Assembly: GCF_024753285.1 (NCBI RefSeq)
Contig: NZ_JANUGW010000027.1
Span: 1 to 64,000 of the forward strand
Direction of reading: 5' to 3'
DNA length: 64,000 bases
Source of the DNA: Massilia pinisoli
GTDB taxonomy: Bacteria > Pseudomonadota > Gammaproteobacteria > Burkholderiales > Burkholderiaceae_D
Below the pieces are notes generated by a model. That model was not told where the DNA came from and made no database searches. It saw nothing but the letters and a program-made list of their open reading frames with translations. Below are positions 41,793-50,299 of the stretch, in pieces. The position numbers and the translations under genes were made by a program. Position 1 is the stretch's first letter. Every line of letters begins with the position of its first letter.

Positions 41793-43061
41793 ATGAACCG
41801 ACGCAATCTGCTGGCGATAGCCTTGCTGGGCGCCACCGGGCCGCTGCTGGCGACGCCGTCACGCCGGCGCACGGCCGCGCTGGATGCGGAACTGCGCGCC
41901 ATCGCCGCCGATCCGGCCTGCGAGCTGGCGAGCCTGTCCGTGCTGGCGATCCGCGCCGGCCGGACCAGCTATGCCGGCCAGTTCGGCCGCCGCTTCATCG
42001 GCCACGACGGCTTGCCGGACAAGCCCGTAACCCCCGGCACGCTGTTCCGCATCGCGTCGGTCTCCAAGCTGATGACGACGCTGGGCCTGCTGCGCCTCGT
42101 CGAGGATGGCAAGGCTGCACTCGACGCCGACGTGTCCGACTACCTCGGCTTCATCTTGCGCAATCCGCATTTCCCCGACCAGGCGATCACGTTGCGCCAC
42201 CTGCTCACGCACACGTCGTCCTTGCGCGACGATGCCGGCTATTCGTGGGGCGCGGACGTTGCTTTGAAAGATGTGATCGATGCCAAGATGTACGCAACGA
42301 ACGCCGGCCCCGGCGCGTTTTTCACGTACTGCAACCTCGGCTGGGGCGTGATCGGCACCGTGATGGAAAGAATCACGGGCGAACGCTTCGACCGCCTGAT
42401 GCGGCGCCTCCTCATCGAGCCGCTGGGTCTGCGGGCCGGCTACCTGCCGGCGGAGCTGCCGCCGGCGGCGCTCGCGAACCTGGCCACGTTGTACCGCAAG
42501 CGCACCGTGGACACGGAAGTGTGGGACCCGGCCGGCCCCTGGATCGCCCAGGCCGACGACTACAGCGTCAAGGCGCCGCCTGCGATCGAGCGCTATGTCG
42601 TCGGCACGAACGCCACGCCGTTCAGCCCGACGGGCGGCCTGCGCATCAGCGCGTGCGACATGGGCGTCGTGATGCGCATGCTGATGGGTCTCGGCCCGCG
42701 GCTGCTGAAGCCCGCGACGTTGGACCTGATGTTCAGCCGACAATGGACTTACGACGGCCGCAACGGCGACACGTCGGACGGCCTGTTCCACTGCTGGGGC
42801 CTCGGCAACGAGCAATTCCCGGACGAACCGGGCACGCGCCTCGTGGAAGGTGGCGGCTTCGCCGCGGTCGGGCACCTCGGCGACGCGTACGGGCTGATGT
42901 CCGTGTTCGTGCTCGACCGGCAACGGAAGAACGGCATGATCGCGCTGGTGGGCGGCACCTCGACGGATCCGTTCGCGCCCGCCAACAAGGGACGGTACTC
43001 GCCGCTGGCGCGCTTCCAGGAGCGCATCCTGACGGCGTTGTACGAACACGCCGTAACATGA
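41793..43061 (+). CDS. Serine hydrolase of the beta-lactamase/PBP4* class C family
   Basis: Predicted periplasmic serine hydrolase of 422 residues (PF00144), N-terminal Arg-rich signal MNRRNLLAIALLGATGPLLA. SxxK is SVSK (S89-K92), YxN is YCN (Y179-N181), and the third motif position has HLG rather than KTG, which fits esterases, D-aminopeptidases and YfeW-type PBP4B rather than AmpC. E. coli yfeW also sits beside murQ. It is divergent from murQ with a 177-base gap and is probably a DD-peptidase of the salvage set. GAAGG gives the start at 41793; 41787 is possible. Confidence 0.87.
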   Translation: MNRRNLLAIALLGATGPLLATPSRRRTAALDAELRAIAADPACELASLSVLAIRAGRTSYAGQFGRRFIGHDGLPDKPVTPGTLFRIASVSKLMTTLGLLRLVEDGKAALDADVSDYLGFILRNPHFPDQAITLRHLLTHTSSLRDDAGYSWGADVALKDVIDAKMYATNAGPGAFFTYCNLGWGVIGTVMERITGERFDRLMRRLLIEPLGLRAGYLPAELPPAALANLATLYRKRTVDTEVWDPAGPWIAQADDYSVKAPPAIERYVVGTNATPFSPTGGLRISACDMGVVMRMLMGLGPRLLKPATLDLMFSRQWTYDGRNGDTSDGLFHCWGLGNEQFPDEPGTRLVEGGGFAAVGHLGDAYGLMSVFVLDRQRKNGMIALVGGTSTDPFAPANKGRYSPLARFQERILTALYEHAVT

Positions 43062-43156
43062 ACACGGGTTATGCCCGGCCGCTCTACATTCATTGGCCGA
43101 GCGCAGGGCCGGCCCCTTAAGCTTCGCTGCATGGTTATGATCAAGAGCGGGCACGG

Positions 43157-44398
43157 ATGCAACAAGTAATCGTCATCGGCGGCGGCGTGGTCGGCCTGAC
43201 CTCGGCGTGGTGGCTGCTCGAGGCCGGCTACCGGGTCACGCTGCTGGAACGCGCGCCGGGCGTCGGCACGGGCACGAGCTACAGCAATGGCGGGCAGCTG
43301 AGCTACCGCTACGTGTCGCCGCTGGCCGATGCGGGCGTGCCGCTGAAGGCGTTGACGTGGCTGTTCCAGGAACACGGTCCGCTGCGTTTCCGGCCGCAAC
43401 TCGATCCGCACCAATGGCGCTGGCTCGCCGCCTTCCTCGCCAACTGCCGCGCCGACCTGAACCGCAAGACGACCAATAAACTGCTGGAGCTGGGCGAGCT
43501 GTCACGCCGCGCGATGGCGGCGCTCGCACCGGCCGTCCCGCTGGACGCGTTTGAATGGCGCGACGCGGGCAAGCTCGTCGTCTATCGCACGCGCACCGCA
43601 TTCGACGCGGCGACGGCCAAACCCGACACGGCCGGCACGCGCCAGGTGTGGAGCGCGGCAGAATGCGTCGCGCGCGAGCCCGCGCTGGCCGCGCTCGAAG
43701 ACAAGCTCGCGGGCGGCATCTACAACGGCGGCGAGGCCGTCGCCGATTGCTACGCCTTCTGCGTCGCGCTGGCCGACCGCATCGGCGCGCATCCCCGTTT
43801 CGACGGGTTCGTGCATGGCGAGGCGCAGCGCTTCGTGACGTCCCGCGCGCGCGTCATCGGGCTGCAGACGTCGGACGGTCCGCTCGCGGCCGACGCGTAC
43901 GTGCTGGCCGCCGGCATGCAGAGCCGCGCGCTGGGCGAGTCGGCCGGTATCTCGCTGCCGATCTATCCGCTGAAGGGCTACAGCCTGACGGCCCCGATCC
44001 GCCAGGACGACGTGGCGCCGGAGATCAGCGTCACCGACTTCGAGCGGAAAGTCCTGTACGCGCGCATCGGCGACAAGCTGCGGGTGGCGGCGATGGTCGA
44101 CATGGTCGGCGAAGACCTGAGCCTGAACCCGAAGCGCCTGGACAGCCTCACGCGCCAGGTGAAGGAAGCGATGCCGCGCGCCGCCGACTACACGCGCATC
44201 ACGCCATGGGCAGGCCTGCGCCCGGCGACGCCGAACAGCGCCCCCATCATCGGCGCGACGCCCTACGCGAACCTGTGGCTGAACGTGGGCCACGGGCCGC
44301 TCGGCTTCACGTTCGCCTGCGGGACGGCGAGCCTGCTGGCCGACCTGATGCGCGGGAAGGCGCCGCCGTTTGCGCTGGATGGGCTGACGCTGGGGTGA
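43157..44398 (+). CDS. dadA: D-amino acid dehydrogenase
   Basis: FAD-dependent dehydrogenase of 413 residues (DAO family) that deaminates D-amino acids, typically D-alanine, to 2-oxo acids. FAD-binding IVIGGGVVGLTSAWWL at 5-20, then SYSNGGQLSYRYVSPLAD (DadA hallmark), a central LPIYPLKGYSLT and the C-terminal WAGLRPATPNSAPIIG and GHGPLGFTFACG. With ddpX, which releases D-Ala, it would complete recovery of D-Ala as pyruvate. It follows the serine hydrolase gene by 95 bases on the same strand. Confidence 0.92.
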   Translation: MQQVIVIGGGVVGLTSAWWLLEAGYRVTLLERAPGVGTGTSYSNGGQLSYRYVSPLADAGVPLKALTWLFQEHGPLRFRPQLDPHQWRWLAAFLANCRADLNRKTTNKLLELGELSRRAMAALAPAVPLDAFEWRDAGKLVVYRTRTAFDAATAKPDTAGTRQVWSAAECVAREPALAALEDKLAGGIYNGGEAVADCYAFCVALADRIGAHPRFDGFVHGEAQRFVTSRARVIGLQTSDGPLAADAYVLAAGMQSRALGESAGISLPIYPLKGYSLTAPIRQDDVAPEISVTDFERKVLYARIGDKLRVAAMVDMVGEDLSLNPKRLDSLTRQVKEAMPRAADYTRITPWAGLRPATPNSAPIIGATPYANLWLNVGHGPLGFTFACGTASLLADLMRGKAPPFALDGLTLG

Positions 44399-44463
44399 GG
44401 CGAGCCCTTTCCGCATTAAAATGTTGCGGATGACATATTCGTTTCAAGTTGTACAATGTTTCG

Positions 44464-45129
44464 ATGAAACGAATTCCTTTTCCCGGTGCGGCGCTGGCGC
44501 TGTCCTTATGCTTCGCCATCCTGCCACCAGCCAGCGCGGCTGGCGAAGATACGCCGCAACAGGAACGCTGCGAGCCGGCCCGGTACCCTCAACTGTCCCT
44601 TCTTCGGCAGGAGGAGGGGCTGACGGTGTTGGCCAACCTCATCCGCAGTGAGGGAACCGTGAAACGCGTCGTCGTGTTGAACTCCAGCGGCTCGCCCCTG
44701 CTGGACCAGGCGGCCATCGAGGCGCTGTCGAAGTGCAAATTCAAGCCCGCGACCCACGACGGCAAACCGATCGAGTCGTGGGCGCGGGTCGAATGGCGAT
44801 GGTCGATGAGCGAAAATGACGATATGGCACTCATCAAGTACCAAGCGAGGGACGCATCGAACCTCGGCGATCTCGCCGCACGCTACCACTTGAGTCTTCT
44901 TTACGCGGAATCGAAGAAAGCGTCGGAGCGCAAGAAAGCGCCAGAACTCTTGCGCAGCGCGGCGGAAGCCGGATGGTCCCAGGCGCAATTCGACGTTGCG
45001 AGGAATTACGAGCGCGGTATCGGCGTGGAGGCTGACCTTGAGGAAGCAATGCGCTGGTATGGCAAAGCGGCGGCACAGGGCAACGTTTTGGCACGCCAAC
45101 GGCTGGAGCTCGGGGAACTGCTGCTCTAG
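44464..45129 (+). CDS. Exported TonB-like / Sel1-repeat protein
   Basis: Exported protein of 221 residues. Signal peptide ending ASAA (about residue 25). Residues 35-115 resemble a TonB C-terminal-like domain (VKRVVVLNSSGSPLLDQAAIEALSKCKF), and the remainder is Sel1-like/TPR repeats (AARYHLSLLYAE, AQFDVARNYERGIGVEADLEEAMRWYGKAAAQG). Such combinations scaffold periplasmic proteins. The start is chosen at 44464 (MKRIPFPG). It marks the left edge of a lower-GC stretch that runs to about 52.3 kb. Confidence 0.8.
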   Translation: MKRIPFPGAALALSLCFAILPPASAAGEDTPQQERCEPARYPQLSLLRQEEGLTVLANLIRSEGTVKRVVVLNSSGSPLLDQAAIEALSKCKFKPATHDGKPIESWARVEWRWSMSENDDMALIKYQARDASNLGDLAARYHLSLLYAESKKASERKKAPELLRSAAEAGWSQAQFDVARNYERGIGVEADLEEAMRWYGKAAAQGNVLARQRLELGELLL

Positions 45130-45198
45130 GGATCAACGACACCTTTCACCAGGCGTCGAGGTCCACCACGGGCAGCGCCGAGGTGGACCGCCTTCACA

Positions 45199-46695
45199 TC
45201 AATGCTTGCTGTATTGGAGCTCGAGCGGAACGGGCCGCGGCTGTTCCTCGCCGGGCGGCACGTACAGCACCGTGAGCTGAGAGCCGCCGCCTTGCTGGAA
45301 ATACTCCAGTCGGACGGGATAAAAGCCTTTTTCCAGCGGAACCAGATACGTTTTCGGCTTTCCGTTGCCGTGGAGGCCGTCGTAATCGATCAGCAGATGG
45401 TCTCCCAAGTATAATTTGGCGCCATCATCCGAGTCCAGGAGGAGAATATAATGACCCGCCTGTTGAATCTCGAGATAGCCTTCCATCAGCAGCCCGAAAT
45501 CGGTTGAACGCTGAAGCGTGCTTAAGTTAAATTCCTTGTCTGCGATTCCGGAATGGACGGGCTTCAGTTTGCGGAAATCTGGTAACGCATCCCAGTGTCC
45601 CTCGTAATACGTGTAATTGAGGCCGCCCGGCGTGATGTTTTTCGGCCTTTCAATCGCAGGGAGCGCATTTCCAATCTTGAATTCGCCCACCGTCGACTTG
45701 TTGAAGCGGTCGGTGCGATTCAGATCCTTCACGGTCAACTTGACGTTATTCATCAAGCTATTCCCAGGTAACATTTGCGTCGACGACGGGGTCGGCTCGC
45801 TGCCGTCGACCGTGTAACGCACCTGCGATTGTCCAAAATAGTAGACTTTATAGGGCGTATCCTTCAGGACGATGCCGCTCATCGGGTGGAATACGACGGG
45901 CGATGTGCCATAGCCCTTGTAGAAGAATTTCAGTCCGTCGTAGATACTTTTCAGCCGCAGTGAGCCGTGATGCTCATCCGGATAGCCGACGATTTTCCAG
46001 TTCAGATCCTTGGGCACCTTGCTTTTCAACACAGCGTCCATGTCCGTAATCCCCATCTGCTTGAGCCCCGCGTCGTCCCGACCGCCGATGAACAAGGCCT
46101 TGCCCTTGACCAGCGACGCGTTCAACTTGTCAGCAGCGAGTTTGTCGATGTAATTACTGTCCCACCAAAGGCTCGGGTCGACGGCCAGGTAATAATTGAA
46201 GAGCTGTGGCTCGGCGAGCATTGCGTAGACGGAAAACAGGCCGGTCAGCGAGTGTCCGTACAATATATTATTGCCGCTGACAGGGTATTTTTTGTTGATG
46301 TAGGGGACCAGCTCGTTCTTCAAAAAAGCCATGAACTTGTCCGCCCCGCCCGAGCTGGGGAGCTGATCGACATGGGTCGGCGTCATGTCGCGGTCACGAT
46401 TGGTGTTGAATACGGCCACCATGATGACGGGCGGCATGAAAGTCTCGTTCTGCGCAAACTGCTGGATATCCGCGATGGTGTTCAAGTTGCCGTCGCCATC
46501 CAGGATATACAGCACGTCGTATTTTTGTGCTGGGTTAAAGTATTCCGGCAGCAGCACCTGGAACGCTCTATCTTCTTTCAGGACGGCCGAATGCAGCGAG
46601 TCGCGCTTGCCGGGAAGTTCCCGTGCCGTCGCACCGGAACATATGATCACGGACGAAATGATGAATAATGCACAGCGAGTCAATGATTGTTTCAT
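45199..46695 (-). CDS. Secreted esterase with PA14 domain
   Basis: Secreted alpha/beta-hydrolase of 498 residues of the IroE/esterase D-like type with a signal peptide (CALFIISSVIICSGATA). The catalytic core (about 40-290) shows DVLYILDGDGNL and nucleophile S149 in YGHSLTGLFS; a likely catalytic histidine is in DEHHGSL. It is followed by an Fn3/chitobiase-like region and a PA14 domain (about 385-498; YILLLDSDDGAKLYLGDHLL) that may bind carbohydrate. Base and codon use are AT-richer than neighbours, suggesting acquisition from another lineage. The substrate may be an acylated sugar or siderophore. Confidence 0.85.
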   Translation of the reverse strand: MKQSLTRCALFIISSVIICSGATARELPGKRDSLHSAVLKEDRAFQVLLPEYFNPAQKYDVLYILDGDGNLNTIADIQQFAQNETFMPPVIMVAVFNTNRDRDMTPTHVDQLPSSGGADKFMAFLKNELVPYINKKYPVSGNNILYGHSLTGLFSVYAMLAEPQLFNYYLAVDPSLWWDSNYIDKLAADKLNASLVKGKALFIGGRDDAGLKQMGITDMDAVLKSKVPKDLNWKIVGYPDEHHGSLRLKSIYDGLKFFYKGYGTSPVVFHPMSGIVLKDTPYKVYYFGQSQVRYTVDGSEPTPSSTQMLPGNSLMNNVKLTVKDLNRTDRFNKSTVGEFKIGNALPAIERPKNITPGGLNYTYYEGHWDALPDFRKLKPVHSGIADKEFNLSTLQRSTDFGLLMEGYLEIQQAGHYILLLDSDDGAKLYLGDHLLIDYDGLHGNGKPKTYLVPLEKGFYPVRLEYFQQGGGSQLTVLYVPPGEEQPRPVPLELQYSKH

Positions 46696-46787
46696 GAAAG
46701 AGATTGTCGATTTCAGGTTTATCTTTGCCAATATCCAAGCGGGCAAATCAGCATAGCAGTTTGTTCAGCCGAAAAAATCACGGACTG

Positions 46788-47267
46788 TCACATGGGTCTT
46801 TTCCCGAACATGAAGTAGGCGAACGGCACGAAATAGAGAAACAACCAGTGCCCCGAGAAACCCCGTAATTCATTCGCCCGCAACGCCTCGTATTCGGCAA
46901 AGCTGAGTTCTCGAATGAGCCGTCCATGGTTTTTCAGCACGTACTGGCCCGCTTCGATGGCCGGATTACCACCCTGCGTCGCCGCAATGAACAGCGCGAA
47001 GTTGACCATCGCGTAGATGAAAACGGCCACGCCGACGGCAAAGACCGGGCCAGGTACCAATGCCCGCATGTCCGCAAGCGAAGGGCGCTTGCCGAGTATC
47101 TTCCGGCTGGAAAAAACAAACGGGACGAACACGCCAAATATCCCGACATGCAGGAGCCAGACGAACGGGACATGTTCCGCCACGTTGACGCCCGCCAGGG
47201 CAAATACGTGCGCAACGGCGGCCAGCACAAACCCTGTCAACGCCGCAAAGCCAAGGAAGCGGTTCAT
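46788..47267 (-). CDS. Small polytopic membrane protein
   Basis: Inner-membrane protein of 159 residues with about four transmembrane segments (FLGFAALTGFVLAAVAHVFA at the start, LFLYFVPFAYFMFG at the end) and a central cytoplasmic loop. I do not recognise a family. It lies four bases after the amidoligase gene and so is the last gene of the homospermidine synthase operon, analogous in position to the DUF350/channel proteins found near YjfC-type ligases, but the sequence is not DUF350 as far as I can see. Confidence 0.75.
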   Translation of the reverse strand: MNRFLGFAALTGFVLAAVAHVFALAGVNVAEHVPFVWLLHVGIFGVFVPFVFSSRKILGKRPSLADMRALVPGPVFAVGVAVFIYAMVNFALFIAATQGGNPAIEAGQYVLKNHGRLIRELSFAEYEALRANELRGFSGHWLFLYFVPFAYFMFGKRPM

Positions 47268-47271
47268 GAGA

Positions 47272-48390
47272 TCACTCGAAATAATGGGGCACGAAATGGC
47301 TCATATTGGTGGTCACGAGCAGCGCATCTTCGCGCAGGCAGATGCCGGCGGGCTGATCGCCGACGATCCACGATCCGATCACGGGGTAATAGCCATCGAA
47401 ATCGGGAAGCCTGTGCAGTTGCTGGTAGATGCACCGCTCGCGGCCATAGGGACCGTCGTCTTCCGCGATGACCTTGCCCTCTTCCACGAGAACGATGTTG
47501 GCGCCCTCGCGTGAAAAGAACGGCTTCTTGGCATACGACGCCAGACGTCCGGGTTCGAAAAACGCGGGCAGCAGGTTCGGATGGCCCGGATAAAGCTCCC
47601 ACAGAACCGGCAGGATCGCTTTGCAGGACAGCACCGATTTCCATACCGGCTCGATGAACCGCGTACGGCATCCGACCATCTTTGGGCCGAATTCCTCGCG
47701 CATCATCCATTCCCACGGATAGAGCTTGAAAAGGGTGTGGATGGGTTTATCGTCCTCGTCCACGAACATGCCCAGGCCCGCGTGCCAGCCGAGCTTTTCG
47801 ACGTCGATATGCCGGACGTCGAAACCCGCTTGCCTGGCCGTGTCCATCAGATAGTGCACGCAGACCCAGTCTTCCTCGTTGCCGGCCAGCGACGCAAAAT
47901 AGATGCGGCCATCCTCGCTGCGTGCCTGCTTCCAGCGTGCGACGAGCCGCTCGTGCAGCGAATTGAATTGATCGTGCGCCGGGAATTTCTCCGTCATCCA
48001 ATACCATTGCGCGACGGCCGACTCGAGCAGCGACGTGGGCGTGTCGGCGTTATATTCGAGCAGCTTGGGCTCGCTCTTGCCGTCATAGGCGAGGTCGAAG
48101 CGCCCATACAGGCTGAATTCACGCTCGGCGAACGATGTCTCGATCGCTTGCCAATACGCGCCCGGAATCCCCAGTTCGCCGAGGCGGCGATTGCGGATGA
48201 TATGCGCGACGGCCTCGATGCACATCGCGTGCAGTTCCGCGGTACGCGCTTCGAGCAGGTCGATCTCCGCAGCCGAAAAGCGATAGCAGACGTCTTCACA
48301 CCAGTAATCGTCCCAGCCGTGGAACGACAATCCGATCGCCTCGAGCTTCGCAGCGTGATCGGAGCGGGGTTGGACAAGTAATCGTTGCAT
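47272..48390 (-). CDS. Glutathionylspermidine synthase-like ATP-grasp amidoligase (YgiC/YjfC type)
   Basis: ATP-grasp ligase of 372 residues (GSP_synth family) that joins a carboxylate to an amine. The diagnostic segments are LLEYNADTPTS (111-120), KLYPWEWMMREEFG, the nucleotide region SCKAILPVLWELYPGHPNLLP, and KKPFFSREGANIVLVEEG. It has no N-terminal amidase domain, so it resembles YgiC/YjfC rather than bifunctional trypanosomal/E. coli Gsp. It starts one base after the DUF1190 lipoprotein gene and shares an operon with a homospermidine synthase, so the amine substrate may be homospermidine (inference). Confidence 0.92.
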   Translation of the reverse strand: MQRLLVQPRSDHAAKLEAIGLSFHGWDDYWCEDVCYRFSAAEIDLLEARTAELHAMCIEAVAHIIRNRRLGELGIPGAYWQAIETSFAEREFSLYGRFDLAYDGKSEPKLLEYNADTPTSLLESAVAQWYWMTEKFPAHDQFNSLHERLVARWKQARSEDGRIYFASLAGNEEDWVCVHYLMDTARQAGFDVRHIDVEKLGWHAGLGMFVDEDDKPIHTLFKLYPWEWMMREEFGPKMVGCRTRFIEPVWKSVLSCKAILPVLWELYPGHPNLLPAFFEPGRLASYAKKPFFSREGANIVLVEEGKVIAEDDGPYGRERCIYQQLHRLPDFDGYYPVIGSWIVGDQPAGICLREDALLVTTNMSHFVPHYFE

Positions 48391-48391
48391 A

Positions 48392-48832
48392 TCAACCGCC
48401 TCCCGATCCGCCGCCATGACCGCCGCCGCCATGACCGCCTTCGCCACCACCGCCATGACCGCCTTCACCGCCGTGCGCGGTCGAGCCGAAACCGCCGCGC
48501 GCCACGGACACCGAATCGACTGACGTCGCGTGGGACGGTGCGCCGTGGCTCGCGTCGCCGGTCGTCAACGCGCGCGCCGTCCCGTTTTCGATGACCATTG
48601 GACGGCCCGCATCGCGATCCCAGTAATAGCGCGGACCGACAAATACGGTCCCGGCATGGCCGGTCGACGTCGAATTGCACCAATTGCCGTCGCCCCAATC
48701 CTTGCGGCAGTCATTGGCATTGGCATAGGCGTTTTGCAGCGCGGTCTCGGGGATATTGCTGGACCTGCTGCAACCCGCGAGCGACGCGAGCGCCCCGAGC
48801 AAGATCAGGGGTACGTGTTGTGATCGTTTCAT
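48392..48832 (-). CDS. DUF1190 (YgiB/YjfM) lipoprotein with Gly/His-rich tail
   Basis: Lipoprotein of 146 residues: signal with lipobox LASLAGC (C21), then NAYANANDCRKDWGDGNWC and the DUF1190 marker ARGGFGSTA (111-119). The last 30 residues are glycine-rich with four histidines spaced by glycines (GGHGGGG units) and end SGGG. The E. coli relative YgiB is paired with ligase YgiC; here the ATG overlaps the homospermidine synthase stop (ATGA). The tail looks suited to metal binding or to serving as a C-terminal substrate for the adjacent amidoligase; both are hypotheses. Confidence 0.88.
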   Translation of the reverse strand: MKRSQHVPLILLGALASLAGCSRSSNIPETALQNAYANANDCRKDWGDGNWCNSTSTGHAGTVFVGPRYYWDRDAGRPMVIENGTARALTTGDASHGAPSHATSVDSVSVARGGFGSTAHGGEGGHGGGGEGGHGGGGHGGGSGGG

Positions 48833-50172
48833 TCCGGCCTCAAAAAATCGACTGTCTGCAAGCGGTCCGCGCCGCTTGGCTTCCAGTTCGTGTGCGTTCC
48901 GAATACCTCGCCGAGAAATGGCAGCGCCGCCCGCATGACGCATTCGGAATCCATGTCCTCCGCTTCCACCACGCCTTCACGTGGATTGCGCGTCATCCAC
49001 TGCAGCGCCCCGACGATGCCGCCGACGACCTGCAGCGTCGTCGCGCTGTTAAACGGTGCGATTCGACGCGCCTGCGCGAGCGACAACACCGACCCGAACC
49101 AGTCGGCGCCCCGTTCGTGAATGAGCAGGACGCCAAGTTCATCGGCGCCGCTGGCGAGTTCGTCGCGCAGGATCGTCTTCACGGCCGGCGACGCGAAATC
49201 GTGATGGGCCCAGCGGCACAGGCTCTCGCAGGTCTTGAGCGTCGGGCGGTAGGCGTAATACACGGTCGGGCGATAGATGGCCGTGCCGTCGACTGCGGAT
49301 TCGGTCAACAGATCGCCGATCGACAGCGCCTCGTGATGCGTAATCAGATACGCGTCCTGTTCGCCGACCGATGGTGTCCACGACACGACTTTCGTCCTTG
49401 CGCCCGAGGTGTCGAGTATCAGGCCCGCAGCGGTGGTCTCGTCGTGGCGGCGGGCGCCGGCAGGCAGATGCGCCTCATGGGTTCCCCACGATAATTCGGC
49501 CCGCTGCCTCGCTTCCGCCAACAGGCCATCGACCGACCACGTATTGGCGAATTCACCCGACTGCAATGGCACGTCGTCGGCCTGGGTGTCGCGCTCCGTG
49601 ATATGGACCGCCTTGATGCCGAGTGCGCGCGCCAGCGCCGCGCTGGGCATCCCCGCGTTGAGCGCATGCGCGGTGGCCAGCCGGGCCAGCGCGATCTTGA
49701 CGAAATGCGACACAAGACCCGGATTCGCACCATGCGCGATGACGCACGTCGAGCGCCCCTTCCCTTTTCGCTGCAACGCCCGTTTGCGCAGCCAGTAATT
49801 GGTCGTTTCGATCAACGGCTTGTCGTCGGCCTCGTATCCGCCCGCCCAGGGTTCCACGCAGGTGTCGAGATACATGACGTCGCGCGCCTGGCACCAATCG
49901 ATCAGTGCGAGCGACGACACGTCGACCGAAAGATTCAGCATGATGTCGCCCGCACCCAGGCGACGATCGAGAACGGCATTGAGGTTCGCGGGCGTGAGCG
50001 CGCGGATCGTCAGGTCGATGCCATATTCGCGCGCCACCGCGGCGCCGCGCTCGTCCGCACTGATCGCGCTGACGTTGCGCCGTTTCAGGTCGGGAAACCG
50101 GTCGAACAACACCGGCGTCAATGCTTGCGCGATTGCGCCGTAACCGATGAAAAGAATTTTGCGTTCGTTCAT
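48829..50172 (-). CDS. hss: Homospermidine synthase
   Basis: NAD-dependent homospermidine synthase of 447 residues (saccharopine dehydrogenase-like fold) that makes sym-homospermidine from putrescine. The Rossmann motif GYGAIAQALTP (10-20) opens the protein; MYLDTCVEPWAGGY, VIAHGANPGLVSHF, ERDTQ and AYRPTLKTCESL are conserved in this family. It heads a run hss-DUF1190-ATP-grasp ligase-membrane protein with overlaps or gaps of 1-4 bases. It is more AT-rich than the flanking metabolic genes. The link of homospermidine with the ligase is from neighbourhood only. Confidence 0.93.
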   Translation of the reverse strand: MNERKILFIGYGAIAQALTPVLFDRFPDLKRRNVSAISADERGAAVAREYGIDLTIRALTPANLNAVLDRRLGAGDIMLNLSVDVSSLALIDWCQARDVMYLDTCVEPWAGGYEADDKPLIETTNYWLRKRALQRKGKGRSTCVIAHGANPGLVSHFVKIALARLATAHALNAGMPSAALARALGIKAVHITERDTQADDVPLQSGEFANTWSVDGLLAEARQRAELSWGTHEAHLPAGARRHDETTAAGLILDTSGARTKVVSWTPSVGEQDAYLITHHEALSIGDLLTESAVDGTAIYRPTVYYAYRPTLKTCESLCRWAHHDFASPAVKTILRDELASGADELGVLLIHERGADWFGSVLSLAQARRIAPFNSATTLQVVGGIVGALQWMTRNPREGVVEAEDMDSECVMRAALPFLGEVFGTHTNWKPSGADRLQTVDFLRPE

Positions 50173-50257
50173 TTGAGATGCAGGTCATGCACGATGCGGC
50201 GCCGTCCGAATCGGATCGAACATCGCGACATATTTAATTCATTCGACGAACAAACTC

Positions 50258-50274
50258 TACGCCTGATCGGCGTA
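50258..50274. promoter_or_regulatory. 17-base palindrome upstream of hss
   Basis: Perfect inverted repeat TACGCC (50258-50263) and GGCGTA (50269-50274) around TGATC, in the 127-base gap upstream of hss and downstream of the 50300-50737 gene. It could be an operator for hss or a weak terminator hairpin of the upstream gene. Confidence 0.4.
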
Positions 50275-50299
50275 AACTTAGTGTAAAAACATGGTCGGC

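Noticed and set aside
41793..43061. AmpC-type beta-lactamase
   Set aside because: The KTG motif is replaced by HLG and the neighbours are murQ and dadA, which fits a PBP4B/YfeW-like or esterase-type hydrolase better.
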